Source: Liolophura sinensis (Eukaryota; Mollusca; Polyplacophora; Chitonida; Chitonidae). From it: a stretch of 64,000 nt of DNA. Position numbers and translations under genes: made by a program. The stretch covers positions 25,847,915 through 25,911,914 of the forward strand of contig NC_088297.1 of the NCBI RefSeq assembly GCF_032854445.1, in the 5' to 3' direction. The notes beneath the pieces were generated by a model, which was given only the letters and a program-made list of their open reading frames with translations, searched no databases and had not been told where the DNA came from. Numbering within the stretch: the first letter of the stretch is position 1; every line of letters begins with the position of its first letter. Of the stretch, positions 1-22,490 are shown one piece after another.

Positions 1-318
1 TCTCCCACAAAGGGAAAGTGTCGTGACATGATCGAAGTATTTATTTATTTGATTGGTGTTTTAATCAACAATATTTCACTTTCATTACGATGGTCAGGTT
101 GGGTCATTGATATCGGAGTAAAACCATTCACCTTAAAATCTTAAACTGACCACCTGTACATCTGAGTGAGCTGTGTGTGATGTGTGGGAGATGTACGGCG
201 GGGCAAGGACCCTCCAGCGCAAAGTAAAAAAAAAGTTAAAAGCGGCGCCAAGCTATAGGTAATCAATGAACCAAACCATTGTCTTAACCAACTGCTGTTC
301 TGTTCTCTTTGCTTTCAG
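1..318. other. ABCC copy 1 intron with decayed SINE tail
   Basis: Ends at the acceptor of the first visible exon. Positions ~40-110 look like a decayed - strand SINE 3' end (ATTGGTGTTTTA, AATATTTCACTT). Nothing else is seen. Confidence 0.5.
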
Positions 319-9947
<9,629 letters not shown>

Positions 9948-9999
9948 TGCATGATTGGAACACTCAGATGTACTATGGTGTCATTTACCGAGGACGGCC

Positions 10000-10005
10000 A
10001 ATAAA
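10000..10005 (+). terminator. Poly(A) signal of ABCC copy 1
   Basis: AATAAA 53 nt after the TGA of copy 1. Confidence 0.7.
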
Positions 10006-10743
10006 ATCGACTTCTTTGGCACACTCCACGACTTACAAGTTTAATATTTTGATGTTTTCTGAAACACATATTTCTTCAGTCTGCGCAGGCTAGTATGTAA
10101 TATATCAACTGAATGCTGATTCGTTGTTTTTTATGACAAATTAATTGTAAATTTAAACCTGAAGTGGAACCATTTTTGGCCAATCCTTGACCAGTCAGAT
10201 CTGCTAACTGCTAGTATGCAGAGCCATTCACTGAATGCTGTCCTGCACTGAGGAACATTTACAGCCATAAGAAGTCCTTTACAAACTGTGCCAAAACACA
10301 CGATTTTCTGCTGTAATGCTACAATTCTGACGAACTACTCCTTTGTGTGCGAGCACAACTATGACGTATTAGAAAAAATGAGTAAACCGCCGGTGTATTC
10401 CCATTGTATTACTGTTAACCATCAAAACTCTCAGGTACAGGTAACAGTTCAGCCTTTTTCTACCCCTGGGGCGAGATGCAGCTCATGGGTTGAGGCGTGT
10501 GACACCAAACTACGAAGCGTACGAGATGCAGGTTCAATATTGGTCATGGATTGAGAATTTTCGCATGCCCCCACTTTTTTTACACTTCGTGAGACCTCGT
10601 TGGCAATAACGCGTCCGATCGCACTCGTCTGACCGTTTGCGCAGTATAACCTTCGTGCAAGACCACATGTCTTTCAACAATACAGCGTGGAAGCTTGTTT
10701 GTCACTCGAGGGAAAGTTGGTCAGTACATTGTCAAATTGTATT

Positions 10744-10960
10744 TGCTTTAGCCTGGATACTCCTGTGAGATCGTTAGTGTGGCTGTATGATCGCTTTAGC
10801 CTGTGTACTCCTGTGAGATCGTTAGTGTGGCTGTATGATCGCTTTAGCCTGGGTACTCCTGTGAGATCGTTAGTGTGGCTGTATGATCGCTTTAGCCTGG
10901 GTACTCCTGTGAGATCGTTAGTGTGGCTGTATGATCGCTTTAGCCTGGGTACTCTGGTTT
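10744..10960. repeat. 48-bp tandem array (~4.5 units) containing an ABCC-intron fragment
   Basis: Unit includes CTGTGAGATCGTTAGTGTGG followed by CTGTATGATC, nearly the same as the intron part of the 79-bp array, joined to CTTTAGCCTGGGTACTC. Confidence 0.85.
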
Positions 10961-11109
10961 CTACTACCTATAAGCCTTGCCACCATCGTGTGTGAACTGT
11001 TCTTGAGTGTGACGATAAACAGGTGTCAATCAATCAGTCAATCAGTCAATGTTTCAAGATTACATCACTTTGATGACGGCAGAAAGATTTATAAAGGAAA
11101 GAAATCTCT

Positions 11110-11335
11110 GCTTATGAAATAAGAAACTGAACGATAACACGATTGAGTTGACTGAATACAAAAGTGGAACTAAACGATAACTCCTTGAGATGACTGAATG
11201 CAAAAATGGAACTGAACGATAATACGCTTGAGTTGATTGAATACGAAAGTGGACCTGAACGATAGCACGTTTGAGTTGATTGAATACAAAAATGGAACTG
11301 AACGATAACACGCTTGAGTTGATTGAATACAAAAA
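11110..11335. repeat. 43-bp tandem array (~5 units)
   Basis: Unit GGAACTGAACGATAACACGC plus TTGAGTTGATTGAATACAAA. It lies just past the gene C poly(A) signal. Confidence 0.85.
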
Positions 11336-11348
11336 TGACTATAGACCG

Positions 11349-11354
11349 TTTATT
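11349..11354 (-). terminator. Poly(A) signal of gene C
   Basis: AATAAA on the - strand, about 110 nt after the predicted TAA. Confidence 0.55.
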
Positions 11355-11462
11355 CTCTACAAAAGGAAACAAAATATGTTACAATGTGTCGTGTGTAACC
11401 TCCAGGGTTTAGCCATTGTCTTGTCCTCGTCGTTCTCAGCCTCCGCGTGCTTCCGCCGTACC

Positions 11463-12949
11463 TTACAAATTGCCCAGTCCAATGTTGGCTAAAATGTGTG
11501 AGGGAGAAACAAGATATAATGTAACGCAAATAATCCAAAGCAAACCCTATAAATTGCAGAATTTAATATTTGTTCTCATTCTCGAATTTAGTTCCATTCT
11601 TTTTAATGTTTTATTTTTTGTATTTTGAAATGTTATAGTGTTTGGTGAGGTGCCGCATGCATATCTCCACCGATATTGAAAGCCATAATGCAGATACTTT
11701 TCGACTTAGATCTTAAGCGCAAGCTGTTTTTCATGCCAGCCAAGAAGCGGTAAGAAATCAGGAGAGGACGTTACCTGTTATAGAACGAACGCCTGAATTA
11801 CTCACTCTCCGCGGACGATGAGCTCGACGTTGTGTCAGAGACTACATTGGCTGAGACAAAACAAAAGGATCATTCTATTTGTACACTTGAACCAAATCGC
11901 ATTTTAAAATCGAAAGGCATTTTGGAGCCCTGATTAATTGAAAAAAACCTTGTGATTGGTGTTTTTATCTTTTAAATCGCCAAATGTGCCGTGTGTTGTA
12001 CTCACTTTCGTCGATAAAGTCAGTACAGCAGCCATCTGCCACTGGAGTGCCTTTGGTTTTACACATCAGGGTGTTCAGCCTGGAATCAAACAGAACCCAA
12101 ATTAGCTTTCTAATAATATGTTAAAAAGGTTTTTAATTTTGATTGTAGCTTAACACCATACTTTTTATGGATGGGGACCCGGGAGGCGCATGGTAAACCA
12201 CTGGCCATTGGTCAGTTACCGCACTGACGAACGTTCCCAAAGGTGACGCAGGGATACGCATGGTAAACCTCTGACCATTGGTCAGTTACTGCACTGACGA
12301 ACGTTCACAAAGGTGACGCAGGGATACGCATGGTAAACCACTGACCATTGGTCAGTTACCGCACTGACGAACGTTCCCAAAGGTGACGCAGGGATAAGCA
12401 TGGTAAACCACTGACCATTGGTCAGTTACTGCACTGAAGAACGTTCCCAAAGGTGACGCAGGGATACGCATGGTAAACCACTGACCATTGGTCAGTTACT
12501 GCACTGGCGAACATTCCCAAAGGTGACGCAGGGATATGCACACCATATTGGTGAATGACAAGTAGGCCTACATCACCCGCCCCCAAACCAATCCCCGCCC
12601 ACCCCCCACCTTCCCCACTCAGAGGGACCCAACATACCAATGTGCTTGAAAAGTTAACTGCATTATACTAGTAAAATGGGAGGTCCATACTGGACAGTTT
12701 GATGCAAAACTGTCACGGCAGAATATGTCTAATGATAGGATAATTATGAAAATAAAGGTTGTCTTACCAGCAGAATACAGCTGGAGACACATCGCCGATG
12801 GCGTTACATTTGCACTTGCAAGCCTTTTCATCAAACAAGCCTCTTCTACAAATTTTCTTCGGAATGACGCACTTGTGTTTTTTGCCTTGAGCCTCGGTCA
12901 GCAAAACGCTGGCTACGATTAGGCCGAGCAAATACAGTGTGATCTTCAT
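11463..12949 (-). CDS. Gene C: small secreted cysteine-rich peptide, somatomedin-B-like core (4 coding exons)
   Basis: Predicted 108-residue protein. Coding exons: 12949-12768, 12079-12006, 11850-11806, 11488-11463 (TAA); all junctions are GT-AG and the frame holds throughout. It opens with a clear signal peptide (MKITLYLLGLIVASVLLTEA) and then a basic Cys-rich region: HKC, KIC, ACKCKC, FC|W, MC, DGCC-TDF, nine Cys after the signal, followed by a Ser/Thr-rich tail. The CxC ... C ... CC-x-D(F/Y) spacing recalls a stretched somatomedin B domain; this is inference. Exon 1 ends in phase 2 one codon after a Cys, as in genes A and B. A TATAAATA box and a short 5' UTR exon lie upstream (about 14.0 kb), and AATAAA at 11354-11349. 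The last coding exon is short and the least certain. Function unknown: matrix, immune or signalling roles are all possible. Confidence 0.75.
12180..12540. repeat. 70-bp tandem array (5 units)
   Basis: Unit GGGATACGCATGGTAAACCA ... GTCAGTTACTGCACTGACGA, in the first coding intron of gene C. Confidence 0.9.
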
Positions 12950-13506
12950 TCTGAAAATATATAAATAGAGAAATTAAAAAAATGTATAAATAAGAAAGTA
13001 AATAAATGATTAAGTATATGAATCATATACAATTTATCTGTATGCAAATAAAAAGTAAATAAAAAAGTAAATGAATGAACAAATATATAAATAAAGAAAT
13101 AAGTGGTATGTTAGAAGTAAACCACCGCTTTCTCGCAATGTACTGCTGAGTGTCAAATATGATTTATTTATTTACCTCGTACGTTTTTTACGTCTCGCAT
13201 ATGAAGAATATTTTGCACACATTTAAACGTTCGCTGCAATATGGCTGAAATATTGCCAATGTGGCGTTGTGCCATAATCAGTCAGTCATCTTTAACCGCC
13301 ATATTCACATGCACGCCAGAAAACTCAACAAAATCGTATCGACATTCACTTTTAGTCTAATATCTCAACCCAAAGCAATAGAATAAGATCATTTTTTCTC
13401 TATCCAACAAGTCACATGTGACGAGTCGTTTCGACAAACTGCACCAGATCGTCGATTCCTTGTATAGACATCTACCATTCTAATAAAGGTTCTGACACAT
13501 TATATG

Positions 13507-13680
13507 AACGGGTCGTGGTCTAGTGGTTGGAGATGCTGATCCTTAGGACACACGAGGTACGGGTTCAAACCCGGCCTTTAAAAGGGAATTCGTAAATTCA
13601 CTTTTTGTGGGGAATTGGTGACCATACGACGCTCGTTGTACCGTTTGCGCAGTCCTTTTACCATCCACCGGTATGACAGT
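13507..13680 (+). mobile_element. tRNA-derived SINE (second family)
   Basis: A box TGGTCTAGTGGTTGGAGATG and B box GGGTTCAAACCC, then CCGGCCTTTAAAAGGGAATT. The head is shared with 25990-26100 and 27835-28110. It lies in the 5' intron of gene C. Confidence 0.6.
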
Positions 13681-13704
13681 TTTTCATCACTTGTACACTC
13701 GGGG

Positions 13705-13932
13705 AATTAATCTGTTAATTTTAACAGAAAGTCTATTGTCTTAGCGATGCCAGAATGTATCCTGCTCTTACAGCAGATTATTCTGTTAAATATAACAAAC
13801 AGTTCAACATACCCTTTCTATTAGACTAACCGGATATTATGTTGAACATGACACAATGCTGTGTTGTAATGACAGAATACATTAAAATATCACCAAGACA
13901 ACCGGTTTTCTGTTAAAATTAACAGATTAATT
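13705..13932. mobile_element. MITE-like element, 26-bp perfect TIRs
   Basis: 228 bp with termini 13705-13730 and 13907-13932 exact inverted repeats (AATTAATCTGTTAATTTTAA...). No coding capacity. It lies about 30 bp from the candidate 5' UTR exon of gene C, inside its first intron. Confidence 0.7.
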
Positions 13933-13964
13933 TGTTACCACTGTAACAGGTTACAGTCACCCAC

Positions 13965-14026
13965 CTTAGCCTCAGAACGATTCCACAGGAGAACTACTGA
14001 GACTCCGGCGTTCCTAGGTATTTATA
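13965..14026 (-). promoter_or_regulatory. Candidate promoter and 5' UTR exon of gene C
   Basis: TATAAATA on the - strand at 14026-14019, about 30 nt before a likely start near 13995, then a short exon ending GCTAAG|GTGGGT at 13965. The coding exon has its own acceptor (TATTTTCAG) at 12951, which requires an upstream non-coding exon. Confidence 0.5.
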
Positions 14027-14780
14027 AGGATGCGCACTTTGCAAACAACAGATTTCTGATTTTCTATACTGACAATGGTACAACAAAGACCACGTGGAAT
14101 GAATAATTAATTTGCCCATTGCTAGCGGTACTTTAGATTGCTTTTAAGACAAGACAAACGGTATAAGCGGTTTCTGACGTTTTAACTTCCAACCGGAAAC
14201 GGAATTGGTACTAAACTAGTTGCGATGATACATATCTATTCAAAATAGTTTTCATGGCAATCGATAGAGACCATGAATTTCTCAATGGTGCCGCTTTAAA
14301 TCCCCGGAACTACCAGAGTGATCTGATGAAGAGCCGAAGTTTCTGTATGAGAATGGCACCCGTTCTAAGATGGCACACTCATAAGTCATAACCAACCCCA
14401 TAAAGAGCGGCTAGGAATAAAATCGATAACAAGATTCTGTGACGATGTACCGCTTAAATCAATCTCTGGTTCAACACTGATTAAGCACTGCAAGTGATAG
14501 CCGTTAGCTCGTGACTGATGCGGTCACGGGTTTGCTGACTGAGCGCGGCTTTCCGCGCACATGTTCCTCAAAATTATATCAACCCAAATATATCTGTTGT
14601 TTATTTCTCCGACTGCAAGGTAATACAGTAGGTAGCGGTCGCATATATTACATCACTGCAGTTGCCTGACACTTCACATACACACTTTACTAAATCAACC
14701 ATAGAAATACTATGACCTCAGAAATACTTCGTAAAACGTTTGCAAGATTAAAAAACATACTATGCCTGCTACCTGGCGAT
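14027..14780. other. Unique intergenic sequence upstream of gene C
   Basis: No gene recognised; probable upstream flank of the gene C promoter. Confidence 0.4.
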
Positions 14781-14789
14781 CGAAAGAAA

Positions 14790-17700
14790 TTGTAAATGTA
14801 GCAGTAATGTAACCTGTTCTCGCCTCACACAACATAATGTCATGTAGCAGTAATGTAACCTGTTCTCGCCTCACACAACATAGTGTCATGTAGCAGTAAT
14901 GTAATCTGTTTTCGCCTCACACAACATAGTGTCATGTAGCAGTAATGTAATCTGTTCTGACCTCACACAACATAATGTCATGTAGCAGTAATGTAATCTG
15001 TTTTCGCCTCAAACAACATAGTGTCATGTAGCAGTAATGTAATCTGTTCTGACCTCACACAACATAATGTCATGTAGCAGTAATGTAATCTGTTCTGACC
15101 TCACACAACATAGTGTCATGTAGCAGTAATGTAATCTGTTCTGACCTCACACAACATAATGTCATATAGCAGTAATGTAATCTGTTTTCGCCTCACACAA
15201 CATAGTGTCATGTAGCAGTAATGTAATCTGTTTTCGCCTCACACAACATAATGTCATGTAGCAGTAATGTGATCTGTTCTCGCCTCACACAACATAATGT
15301 CATGTAGCAGTAATGTAATCTGTTTTTGCCTCACACAACATAATGTCATGTAGCAGTAATGTGATCTGTTTTCGCCTCACACAACATAATGTCATGTAGC
15401 AGTAATGTAATCTGTTCTCGCCTCACACAACATAATGTCATGTAGCAGTGCTGTAATCTGTTCTGGACTCACACAACATAATGTCATGTAGCAGTAATGT
15501 AATCTGTTTTTGCCTCACACAACATAGTGTCATGTAGCAGTAATCTAACCTGTTCTGACCTCACACAACATAATGTCATGTAGCAGTAATGTAATCTGTC
15601 CTGACCTCACACAACATAATGTCATGTAGCAGTAATGTAATCTGTTCTCGCCTCACACAACATAATGTCATGTAGCAGTAATGTAATCTGTTTTCGCCTC
15701 ACACAACATAATGTCATGTAACAGTAATGTAATCTGTTTTTGCCTCACACAACATAGTGTCATGTAGCAGTAATGTAACCTGTTCTGACCTCACACAACA
15801 TAATGTCATGTAACAGTAAAGTAATCTGTTCTGGCCTCACACAACATAGTGTCATGTAGCAGTAATGTAATCTGTTCTGGCCTAACACAACATAATGTCA
15901 TGTAGCAGTAATGTAATCTGCCCTGACCTCACACAACATAATGTCATGTAGCAGTAATGTAATCTGTTTTCGCCTCACACAACATAATGTCATGTAGCAG
16001 TAATGTAATCTGTTTTTGCCTTACACAACATAGTGTCATGTAGCAGTAATGTAACCTGTTCTCGCCTCACACAACATAATGTCATGTAGCAGTAATGTAA
16101 TCTGTCCTGACCTCACACAACATAATGTCATGTAGCAGTAATATAATCTGTTTTCGCCTCTCACAACATAATGCCATGTAGCAGTACTGTAATCTGTTCT
16201 GGCCTAACACAACATAGTGTCATGTAGCAGTAATGTAATCTGTTCTGACCTCACACAACATAATGTCATGTAGCAGTAATATAATCTGTTTTCGCCTCAC
16301 ACAACATAATGTCATGTAGCAGTAATGTAATCTGTTCTGGCCTAACACAACATAATGTCATGTAGCAGTAATGTAATCTGTCCTGACCTCACACAACATA
16401 ATGTCATGTAGCAGTAATGTAATCTGTTCTGGCCTAACACAACATAGTGTCATGTAGCAGTAATGTAATCTTTTTCGCCTCTCACAACATAATGTCATGT
16501 AGCAGTAATGTAATCTGTTCTGGCCTCACACAACATAATGTCATGTAGCAGTGCTGTAATCTGTTTTCGCCTCACACAACATAATGTCATGTAGCAGTAA
16601 TGTAATCTGTTTTCGCCTCACACAACATAATGTCATGTAGCAGTAATGTGATCTGTTCTCGCCTCACACAACATAATGTCATGTAGCAGTAATGTAATCT
16701 GTTTTTGCCTCACACAACATAATGTCATGTAGCAGTAATGTGATCTGTTTTCGCCTCACACAACATAATGTCATGTAGCAGTAATGTAATCTGTTCTCGC
16801 CTCACACAACATAATGTCATGTAGCAGTGCTGTAATCTGTTCTGGACTCACACAACATAATGTCATGTAGCAGTAATGTAATCTGTTTTTGCCTCACACA
16901 ACATAGTGTCATGTAGCAGTAATCTAACCTGTTCTGACCTCACACAACATAATGTCATGTAGCAGTAATGTAATCTGTCCTGACCTCACACAACATAATG
17001 TCATGTAGCAGTAATGTAATCTGTTCTCGCCTCACACAACATAATGTCATGTAGCAGTAATGTAATCTGTTTTCGCCTCACACAACATAATGTCATGTAA
17101 CAGTAATGTAATCTGTTTTTGCCTCACACAACATAATGTCATGTAGCAGTAATGTAATCTGTTTTTGCCTCACACAACATAGTGTCATGTAGCAGTAATG
17201 TAACCTGTTCTGACCTCACACAACATAATGTCATGTAACAGTAAAGTAATCTGTTCTGGCCTCACACAACATAGTGTCATGTAGCAGTAATGTAATCTGT
17301 TCTGGCCTAACACAACATAATGTCATGTAGCAGTAATGTAATCTGCCCTGACCTCACACAACATAATGTCATGTAGCAGTAATGTAATCTGTTTTCGCCT
17401 CACACAACATAATGTCATGTAGCAGTAATGTAATCTGTTTTTGCCTTACACAACATAGTGTCATGTAGCAGTAATGTAACCTGTTCTCGCCTCACACAAC
17501 ATAATGTCATGTAGCAGTAATGTAATCTGTCCTGACCTCACACAACATAATGTCATGTAGCAGTAATATAATCTGTTTTCGCCTCTCACAACATAATGCC
17601 ATGTAGCAGTACTGTAATCTGTTCTGGCCTAACACAACATAGTGTCATGTAGCAGTAATGTAATCTGTTCTGACCTCACACAACATAATGTCATGTAGCA

Positions 17701-20700
17701 GTAATATAATCTGTTTTCGCCTCACACAACATAATGTCATGTAGCAGTAATGTAATCTGTTCTGGCCTAACACAACATAATGTCATGTAGCAGTAATGTA
17801 ATCTGTCCTGACCTCACACAACATAATGTCATGTAGCAGTAATGTAATCTGTTCTGGCCTAACACAACATAGTGTCATGTAGCAGTAATGTAATCTTTTT
17901 CGCCTCTCACAACATAATGTCATGTAGCAGTAATGTAATCTGTTCTGGCCTCACACAACATAATGTCATGTAGCAGTGCTGTAATCTGTTTTCGCCTCAC
18001 ACAACATAATGTCATGTAGCAGTAATGTAATCTGTTCTCGCCTCACACAACATAATGTCATGTAGCAGTAATGTAATCTGTTCTGGACTCACACAACATA
18101 ATGTCATGTAGCAGTAATGTAATCTGTTTTTGCCTCACACAACATAGTGTCATGTAGCAGTAATGTAACCTGTTCTGACCTCACACAACATAATGTCATG
18201 TAGCAGTAATGTAATCTGTCCTGACCTCACACAACATAATGTCATGTAGCAGTAATGTAATCTGTTCTCGCCTCACACAACATAATGTCATGTAGCAGTA
18301 ATGTAATCTGTTTTTGCCTCACACAACATAATGTCATGTAACAGTAATGTAATCTGTTTTTGCCTCACACAACATAATGTCATGTAGCAGTAATGTAATC
18401 TGTTTTTGCCTCACACAACATAATGTCATGTAGCAGTAATGTAACCTGTTCTGACCTCACACAACATAATGTCATGTAACAGTAAAGTAATCTGTTCTGG
18501 CCTCACACAACATAGTGTCATGTAGCAGTAATGTAATCTGTTCTGGCCTAACACAACATAATGTCATGTAGCAGTAATGTAATCTGTCCTGACCTCACAC
18601 AACATAATGTCATGTAGCAGTAATGTAATCTGTTTTCGCCTCACACAACATAATGTCATGTAGCAGTAATGTAATCTGTTTTTGCCTTACACAACATAGT
18701 GTCATGTAGCAGTAATGTAACCTGTTCTCGCCTCACACAACATAATGTCATGTAGCAGTAATGTAATCTGTCCTGACCTCACACAACATAATGTCATGTA
18801 GCAGTAATATAATCTGTTTTCGCCTCTCACAACATAATGCCATGTAGCAGTACTGTAATCTGTTCTGGCCTAACACAACATAGTGTCATGTAGCAGTAAT
18901 GTAATCTGTTCTGACCTCACACAACATAATGTCATGTAGCAGTAATATAATCTGTTTTCGCCTCACACAACATAATGTCATGTAGCAGTAATGTAATCTG
19001 TTCTGGCCTCACACAACATAATGTCATGTAGCAGTAATGTAATCTGTCCTGACCTCACACAACATAATGTCATGTAGCAGTAATGTAATCTGTTTTCGCC
19101 TCACACAACATAATGTCATGTAGCAGTAATGTAATCTGTTTTTGCCTTACACAACATAGTGTCATGTAGCAGTAATGTAACCTGTTCTCGCCTCACACAA
19201 CATAATGTCATGTAGCAGTAATGTAATCTGTCCTGACCTCACACAACATAATGTCATGTAGCAGTAATATAATCTGTTTTCGCCTCTCACAACATAATGC
19301 CATGTAGCAGTACTGTAATCTGTTCTGGCCTAACACAACATAGTGTCATGTAGCAGTAATGTAATCTGTTCTGACCTCACACAACATAATGTCATGTAGC
19401 AGTAATATAATCTGTTTTCGCCTCACACAACATAATGTCATGTAGCAGTAATGTAATCTGTTCTGGCCTAACACAACATAATGTCATGTAGCAGTAATGT
19501 AATCTGTCCTGACCTCACACAACATAATGTCATGTAGCAGTAATGTAATCTGTTCTGGCCTAACACAACATAGTGTCATGTAGCAGTAATGTAATCTTTT
19601 TCGCCTCTCACAACATAATGTCATGTAGCAGTAATGTAATCTGTTCTGGCCTCACACAACATAATGTCATGTAGCAGTGCTGTAATCTGTTTTCGCCTCA
19701 CACAACATAATGTCATGTAGCAGTAATGTAATCTGTTCTCGCCTCACACAACATAATGTCATGTAGCAGTAATGTAATCTGTTCTGGACTCACACAACAT
19801 AATGTCATGTAGCAGTAATGTAATCTGTTTTTGCCTCACACAACATAGTGTCATGTAGCAGTAATGTAACCTGTTCTGACCTCACACAACATAATGTCAT
19901 GTAGCAGTAATGTAATCTGTCCTGACCTCACACAACATAATGTCATGTAGCAGTAATGTAATCTGTTCTCGCCTCACACAACATAATGTCATGTAGCAGT
20001 AATGTAATCTGTTTTTGCCTCACACAACATAATGTCATGTAACAGTAATGTAATCTGTTTTTGCCTCACACAACATAATGTCATGTAGCAGTAATGTAAT
20101 CTGTTTTTGCCTCACACAACATAATGTCATGTAGCAGTAATGTAACCTGTTCTGACCTCACACAACATAATGTCATGTAACAGTAAAGTAATCTGTTCTG
20201 GCCTCACACAACATAGTGTCATGTAGCAGTAATGTAATCTGTTCTGGCCTAACACAACATAATGTCATGTAGCAGTAATGTAATCTGTCCTGACCTCACA
20301 CAACATAATGTCATGTAGCAGTAATGTAATCTGTTTTCGCCTCACACAACATAATGTCATGTAGCAGTAATGTAATCTGTTTTTGCCTTACACAACATAG
20401 TGTCATGTAGCAGTAATGTAACCTGTTCTCGCCTCACACAACATAATGTCATGTAGCAGTAATGTAATCTGTCCTGACCTCACACAACATAATGTCATGT
20501 AGCAGTAATATAATCTGTTTTCGCCTCTCACAACATAATGCCATGTAGCAGTACTGTAATCTGTTCTGGCCTAACACAACATAGTGTCATGTAGCAGTAA
20601 TGTAATCTGTTCTGACCTCACACAACATAATGTCATGTAGCAGTAATATAATCTGTTTTCGCCTCACACAACATAATGTCATGTAGCAGTAATGTAATCT

Positions 20701-22133
20701 GTTCTGGCCTCACACAACATAATGTCATGTAGCAGTAATGTAATCTGTCCTGACCTCACACAACATAATGTCATGTAGCAGTAATGTAATCTGTTCTGGC
20801 CTAACACAACATAGTGTCATGTAGCAGTAATGTAATCTTTTTCGCCTCTCACAACATAATGTCATGTAGCAGTAATGTAATCTGTTCTGGCCTCACACAA
20901 CATAATGTCATGTAGCAGTGCTGTAATCTGTTTTCGCCTCACACAACATAATGTCATGTAGCAGTAATGTAATCTGTCCTGACCTCACACAACATAATGT
21001 CATGTAGCAGTAATGTAATCTGTTCTGGCCTCACACAACATAATGTCATGTAGCAGTAATGTAATCTGTCCTGACCTCACACAACATAATGTCATGTAGC
21101 AGTACTGTAATCTGTTCTGACCTCACACAACATAATGTCATGTAGCAGTAATGTAATCTGTTCTCGCCTCACAAAACATAATGTCATGTAGCAGTACTGT
21201 AATCTGTTCTGGACTCACACAACATAGTGTCATGTAGCAGTAATGTAATCTGTTTTTGCCTCACACAACATAATGTCATGTAGCAGTAATGTAATCTGCC
21301 CTGACCTCACACAACATAATGTCATGTAGCAGTAATGTAATCTGTTCTCGCCTCACACAACATAGTGTCATGTAGCAGTAATGTAACCTGTTCTGACCTC
21401 ACACAACATAATGTCATGTAGCAGTAATGTAATCTGTTCTCGCCTCACAAAACATAATGTCATGTAGCAGTACTGTAATCTGTTCTGGACTCTCACAACA
21501 TAGTGTCATGTAGCAGTAATGTAATCTGTTTTCGCCTCACACAACATAATGTCATGTAGCAGTAATGTAATCTGCCCTGACCACACACAAGATAATGTCA
21601 TGTAGCAGTAATGTAATCTGTTCTGGCCTCACACAACATAATGTCATGTAGCAGCAATGTAATCTTTTTCGCCTCTCACAACATAATGTCATGTAGCAGT
21701 AATGTAATCTGTTCTGGCCTCACACAACATAATGTACTGTAATCTGTTTTCGCCCCACACAACATAATGTCATGTAGCAGTAATGTAATCTGTCCTGACC
21801 TCACACAACATAATGTCATGTAGCAGTAATGTAATCTGTCCTGACCTCACACAACATAATGTCATGTAGCAGTAATGTAATCTGTTCTCGCCTCACACAA
21901 CATAATGTCATGTAGCAGTAATGTAATCTGTTTTCGCCTCACACAACATAATGTCATGTAGCAGTAATGTAACCTGTTCTGACCTCACACAACATAATGT
22001 CATGTAGCAGTAATGTAATCTGTCCTGACCTCACACAACATAATGTCGTGTAGCAGTAATGTAATCTGTTCTGACCTCACACAACATAATGTCACGTAGC
22101 AGTAATGTAATCTGTTTTCGCCTCACACAACAT
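14790..22133. repeat. 46-bp satellite array, ~160 units, with higher-order structure
   Basis: Unit CATGTAGCAGTAATGTAATC TGTTCTGACC TCACACAACATAATGT. Variant units recur in blocks: ATGCCATG units at 16171, 17595, 18837, 19297 and 20538 give spacings close to 31, 27, 10 and 27 units, and a 30-unit (about 1,380-bp) block repeats from about 15.2 to 16.6 kb. Non-coding. Confidence 0.97.
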
Positions 22134-22199
22134 AATATTTTGTTCAGTTTATGTCAATCGTTAATATCGCTGATATTTTTCATAATAAGTACTGTCTGC

Positions 22200-22490
22200 C
22201 GTCGGGCTGCTCCTCAAGGACGGTTTAGGGTAATTATGCTTCAAGTTGCACCGAGGCGGGTAGCACGTGAGCTCGCCGCAATGGCACTGGAGCCTCTCAC
22301 CAATGCGGTCGCTGTGAGCTCATGCTGTCTTCGTCTCCCGTCGAACATGGGGAGGTCTGCCAACCTGCGGATGGTCGTGGTTTTCTCGCGTGCTATGTTC
22401 CGTTTCCTTCCACCGTCATGTTGGGCGCCGTCGTATAAATGAAGAATTCTTGAGTACGGCGTAAAACAACAATGAAATAAAACAATAAGT
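22200..22490 (+). mobile_element. Divergent tRNA-derived SINE
   Basis: GAGCCTCTCACCAATGCGGT, GGTCTGCCAACCTGCGGATG, TCTTGAGTACGGCGTAAAAC: the middle and 3' end of the main SINE family. It abuts the satellite end. Confidence 0.75.

Larger units (their letters stand above)
10006..11340. other. Intergenic between ABCC copy 1 and gene C
   Basis: Holds two short arrays (10744-10960, 11110-11335). Small open frames here show no signal peptide, domain or splice context and I do not call them. Confidence 0.5.

Noticed and set aside
10288-10554. 88-codon open frame after ABCC copy 1
   Set aside because: No signal peptide, motif, splice support or homologue in the window; likely chance.
14790-22133. 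Possible CRISPR array because of the regular spacing
   Set aside because: Units are contiguous with no unique spacers, and the sequence is eukaryotic; it is a satellite.
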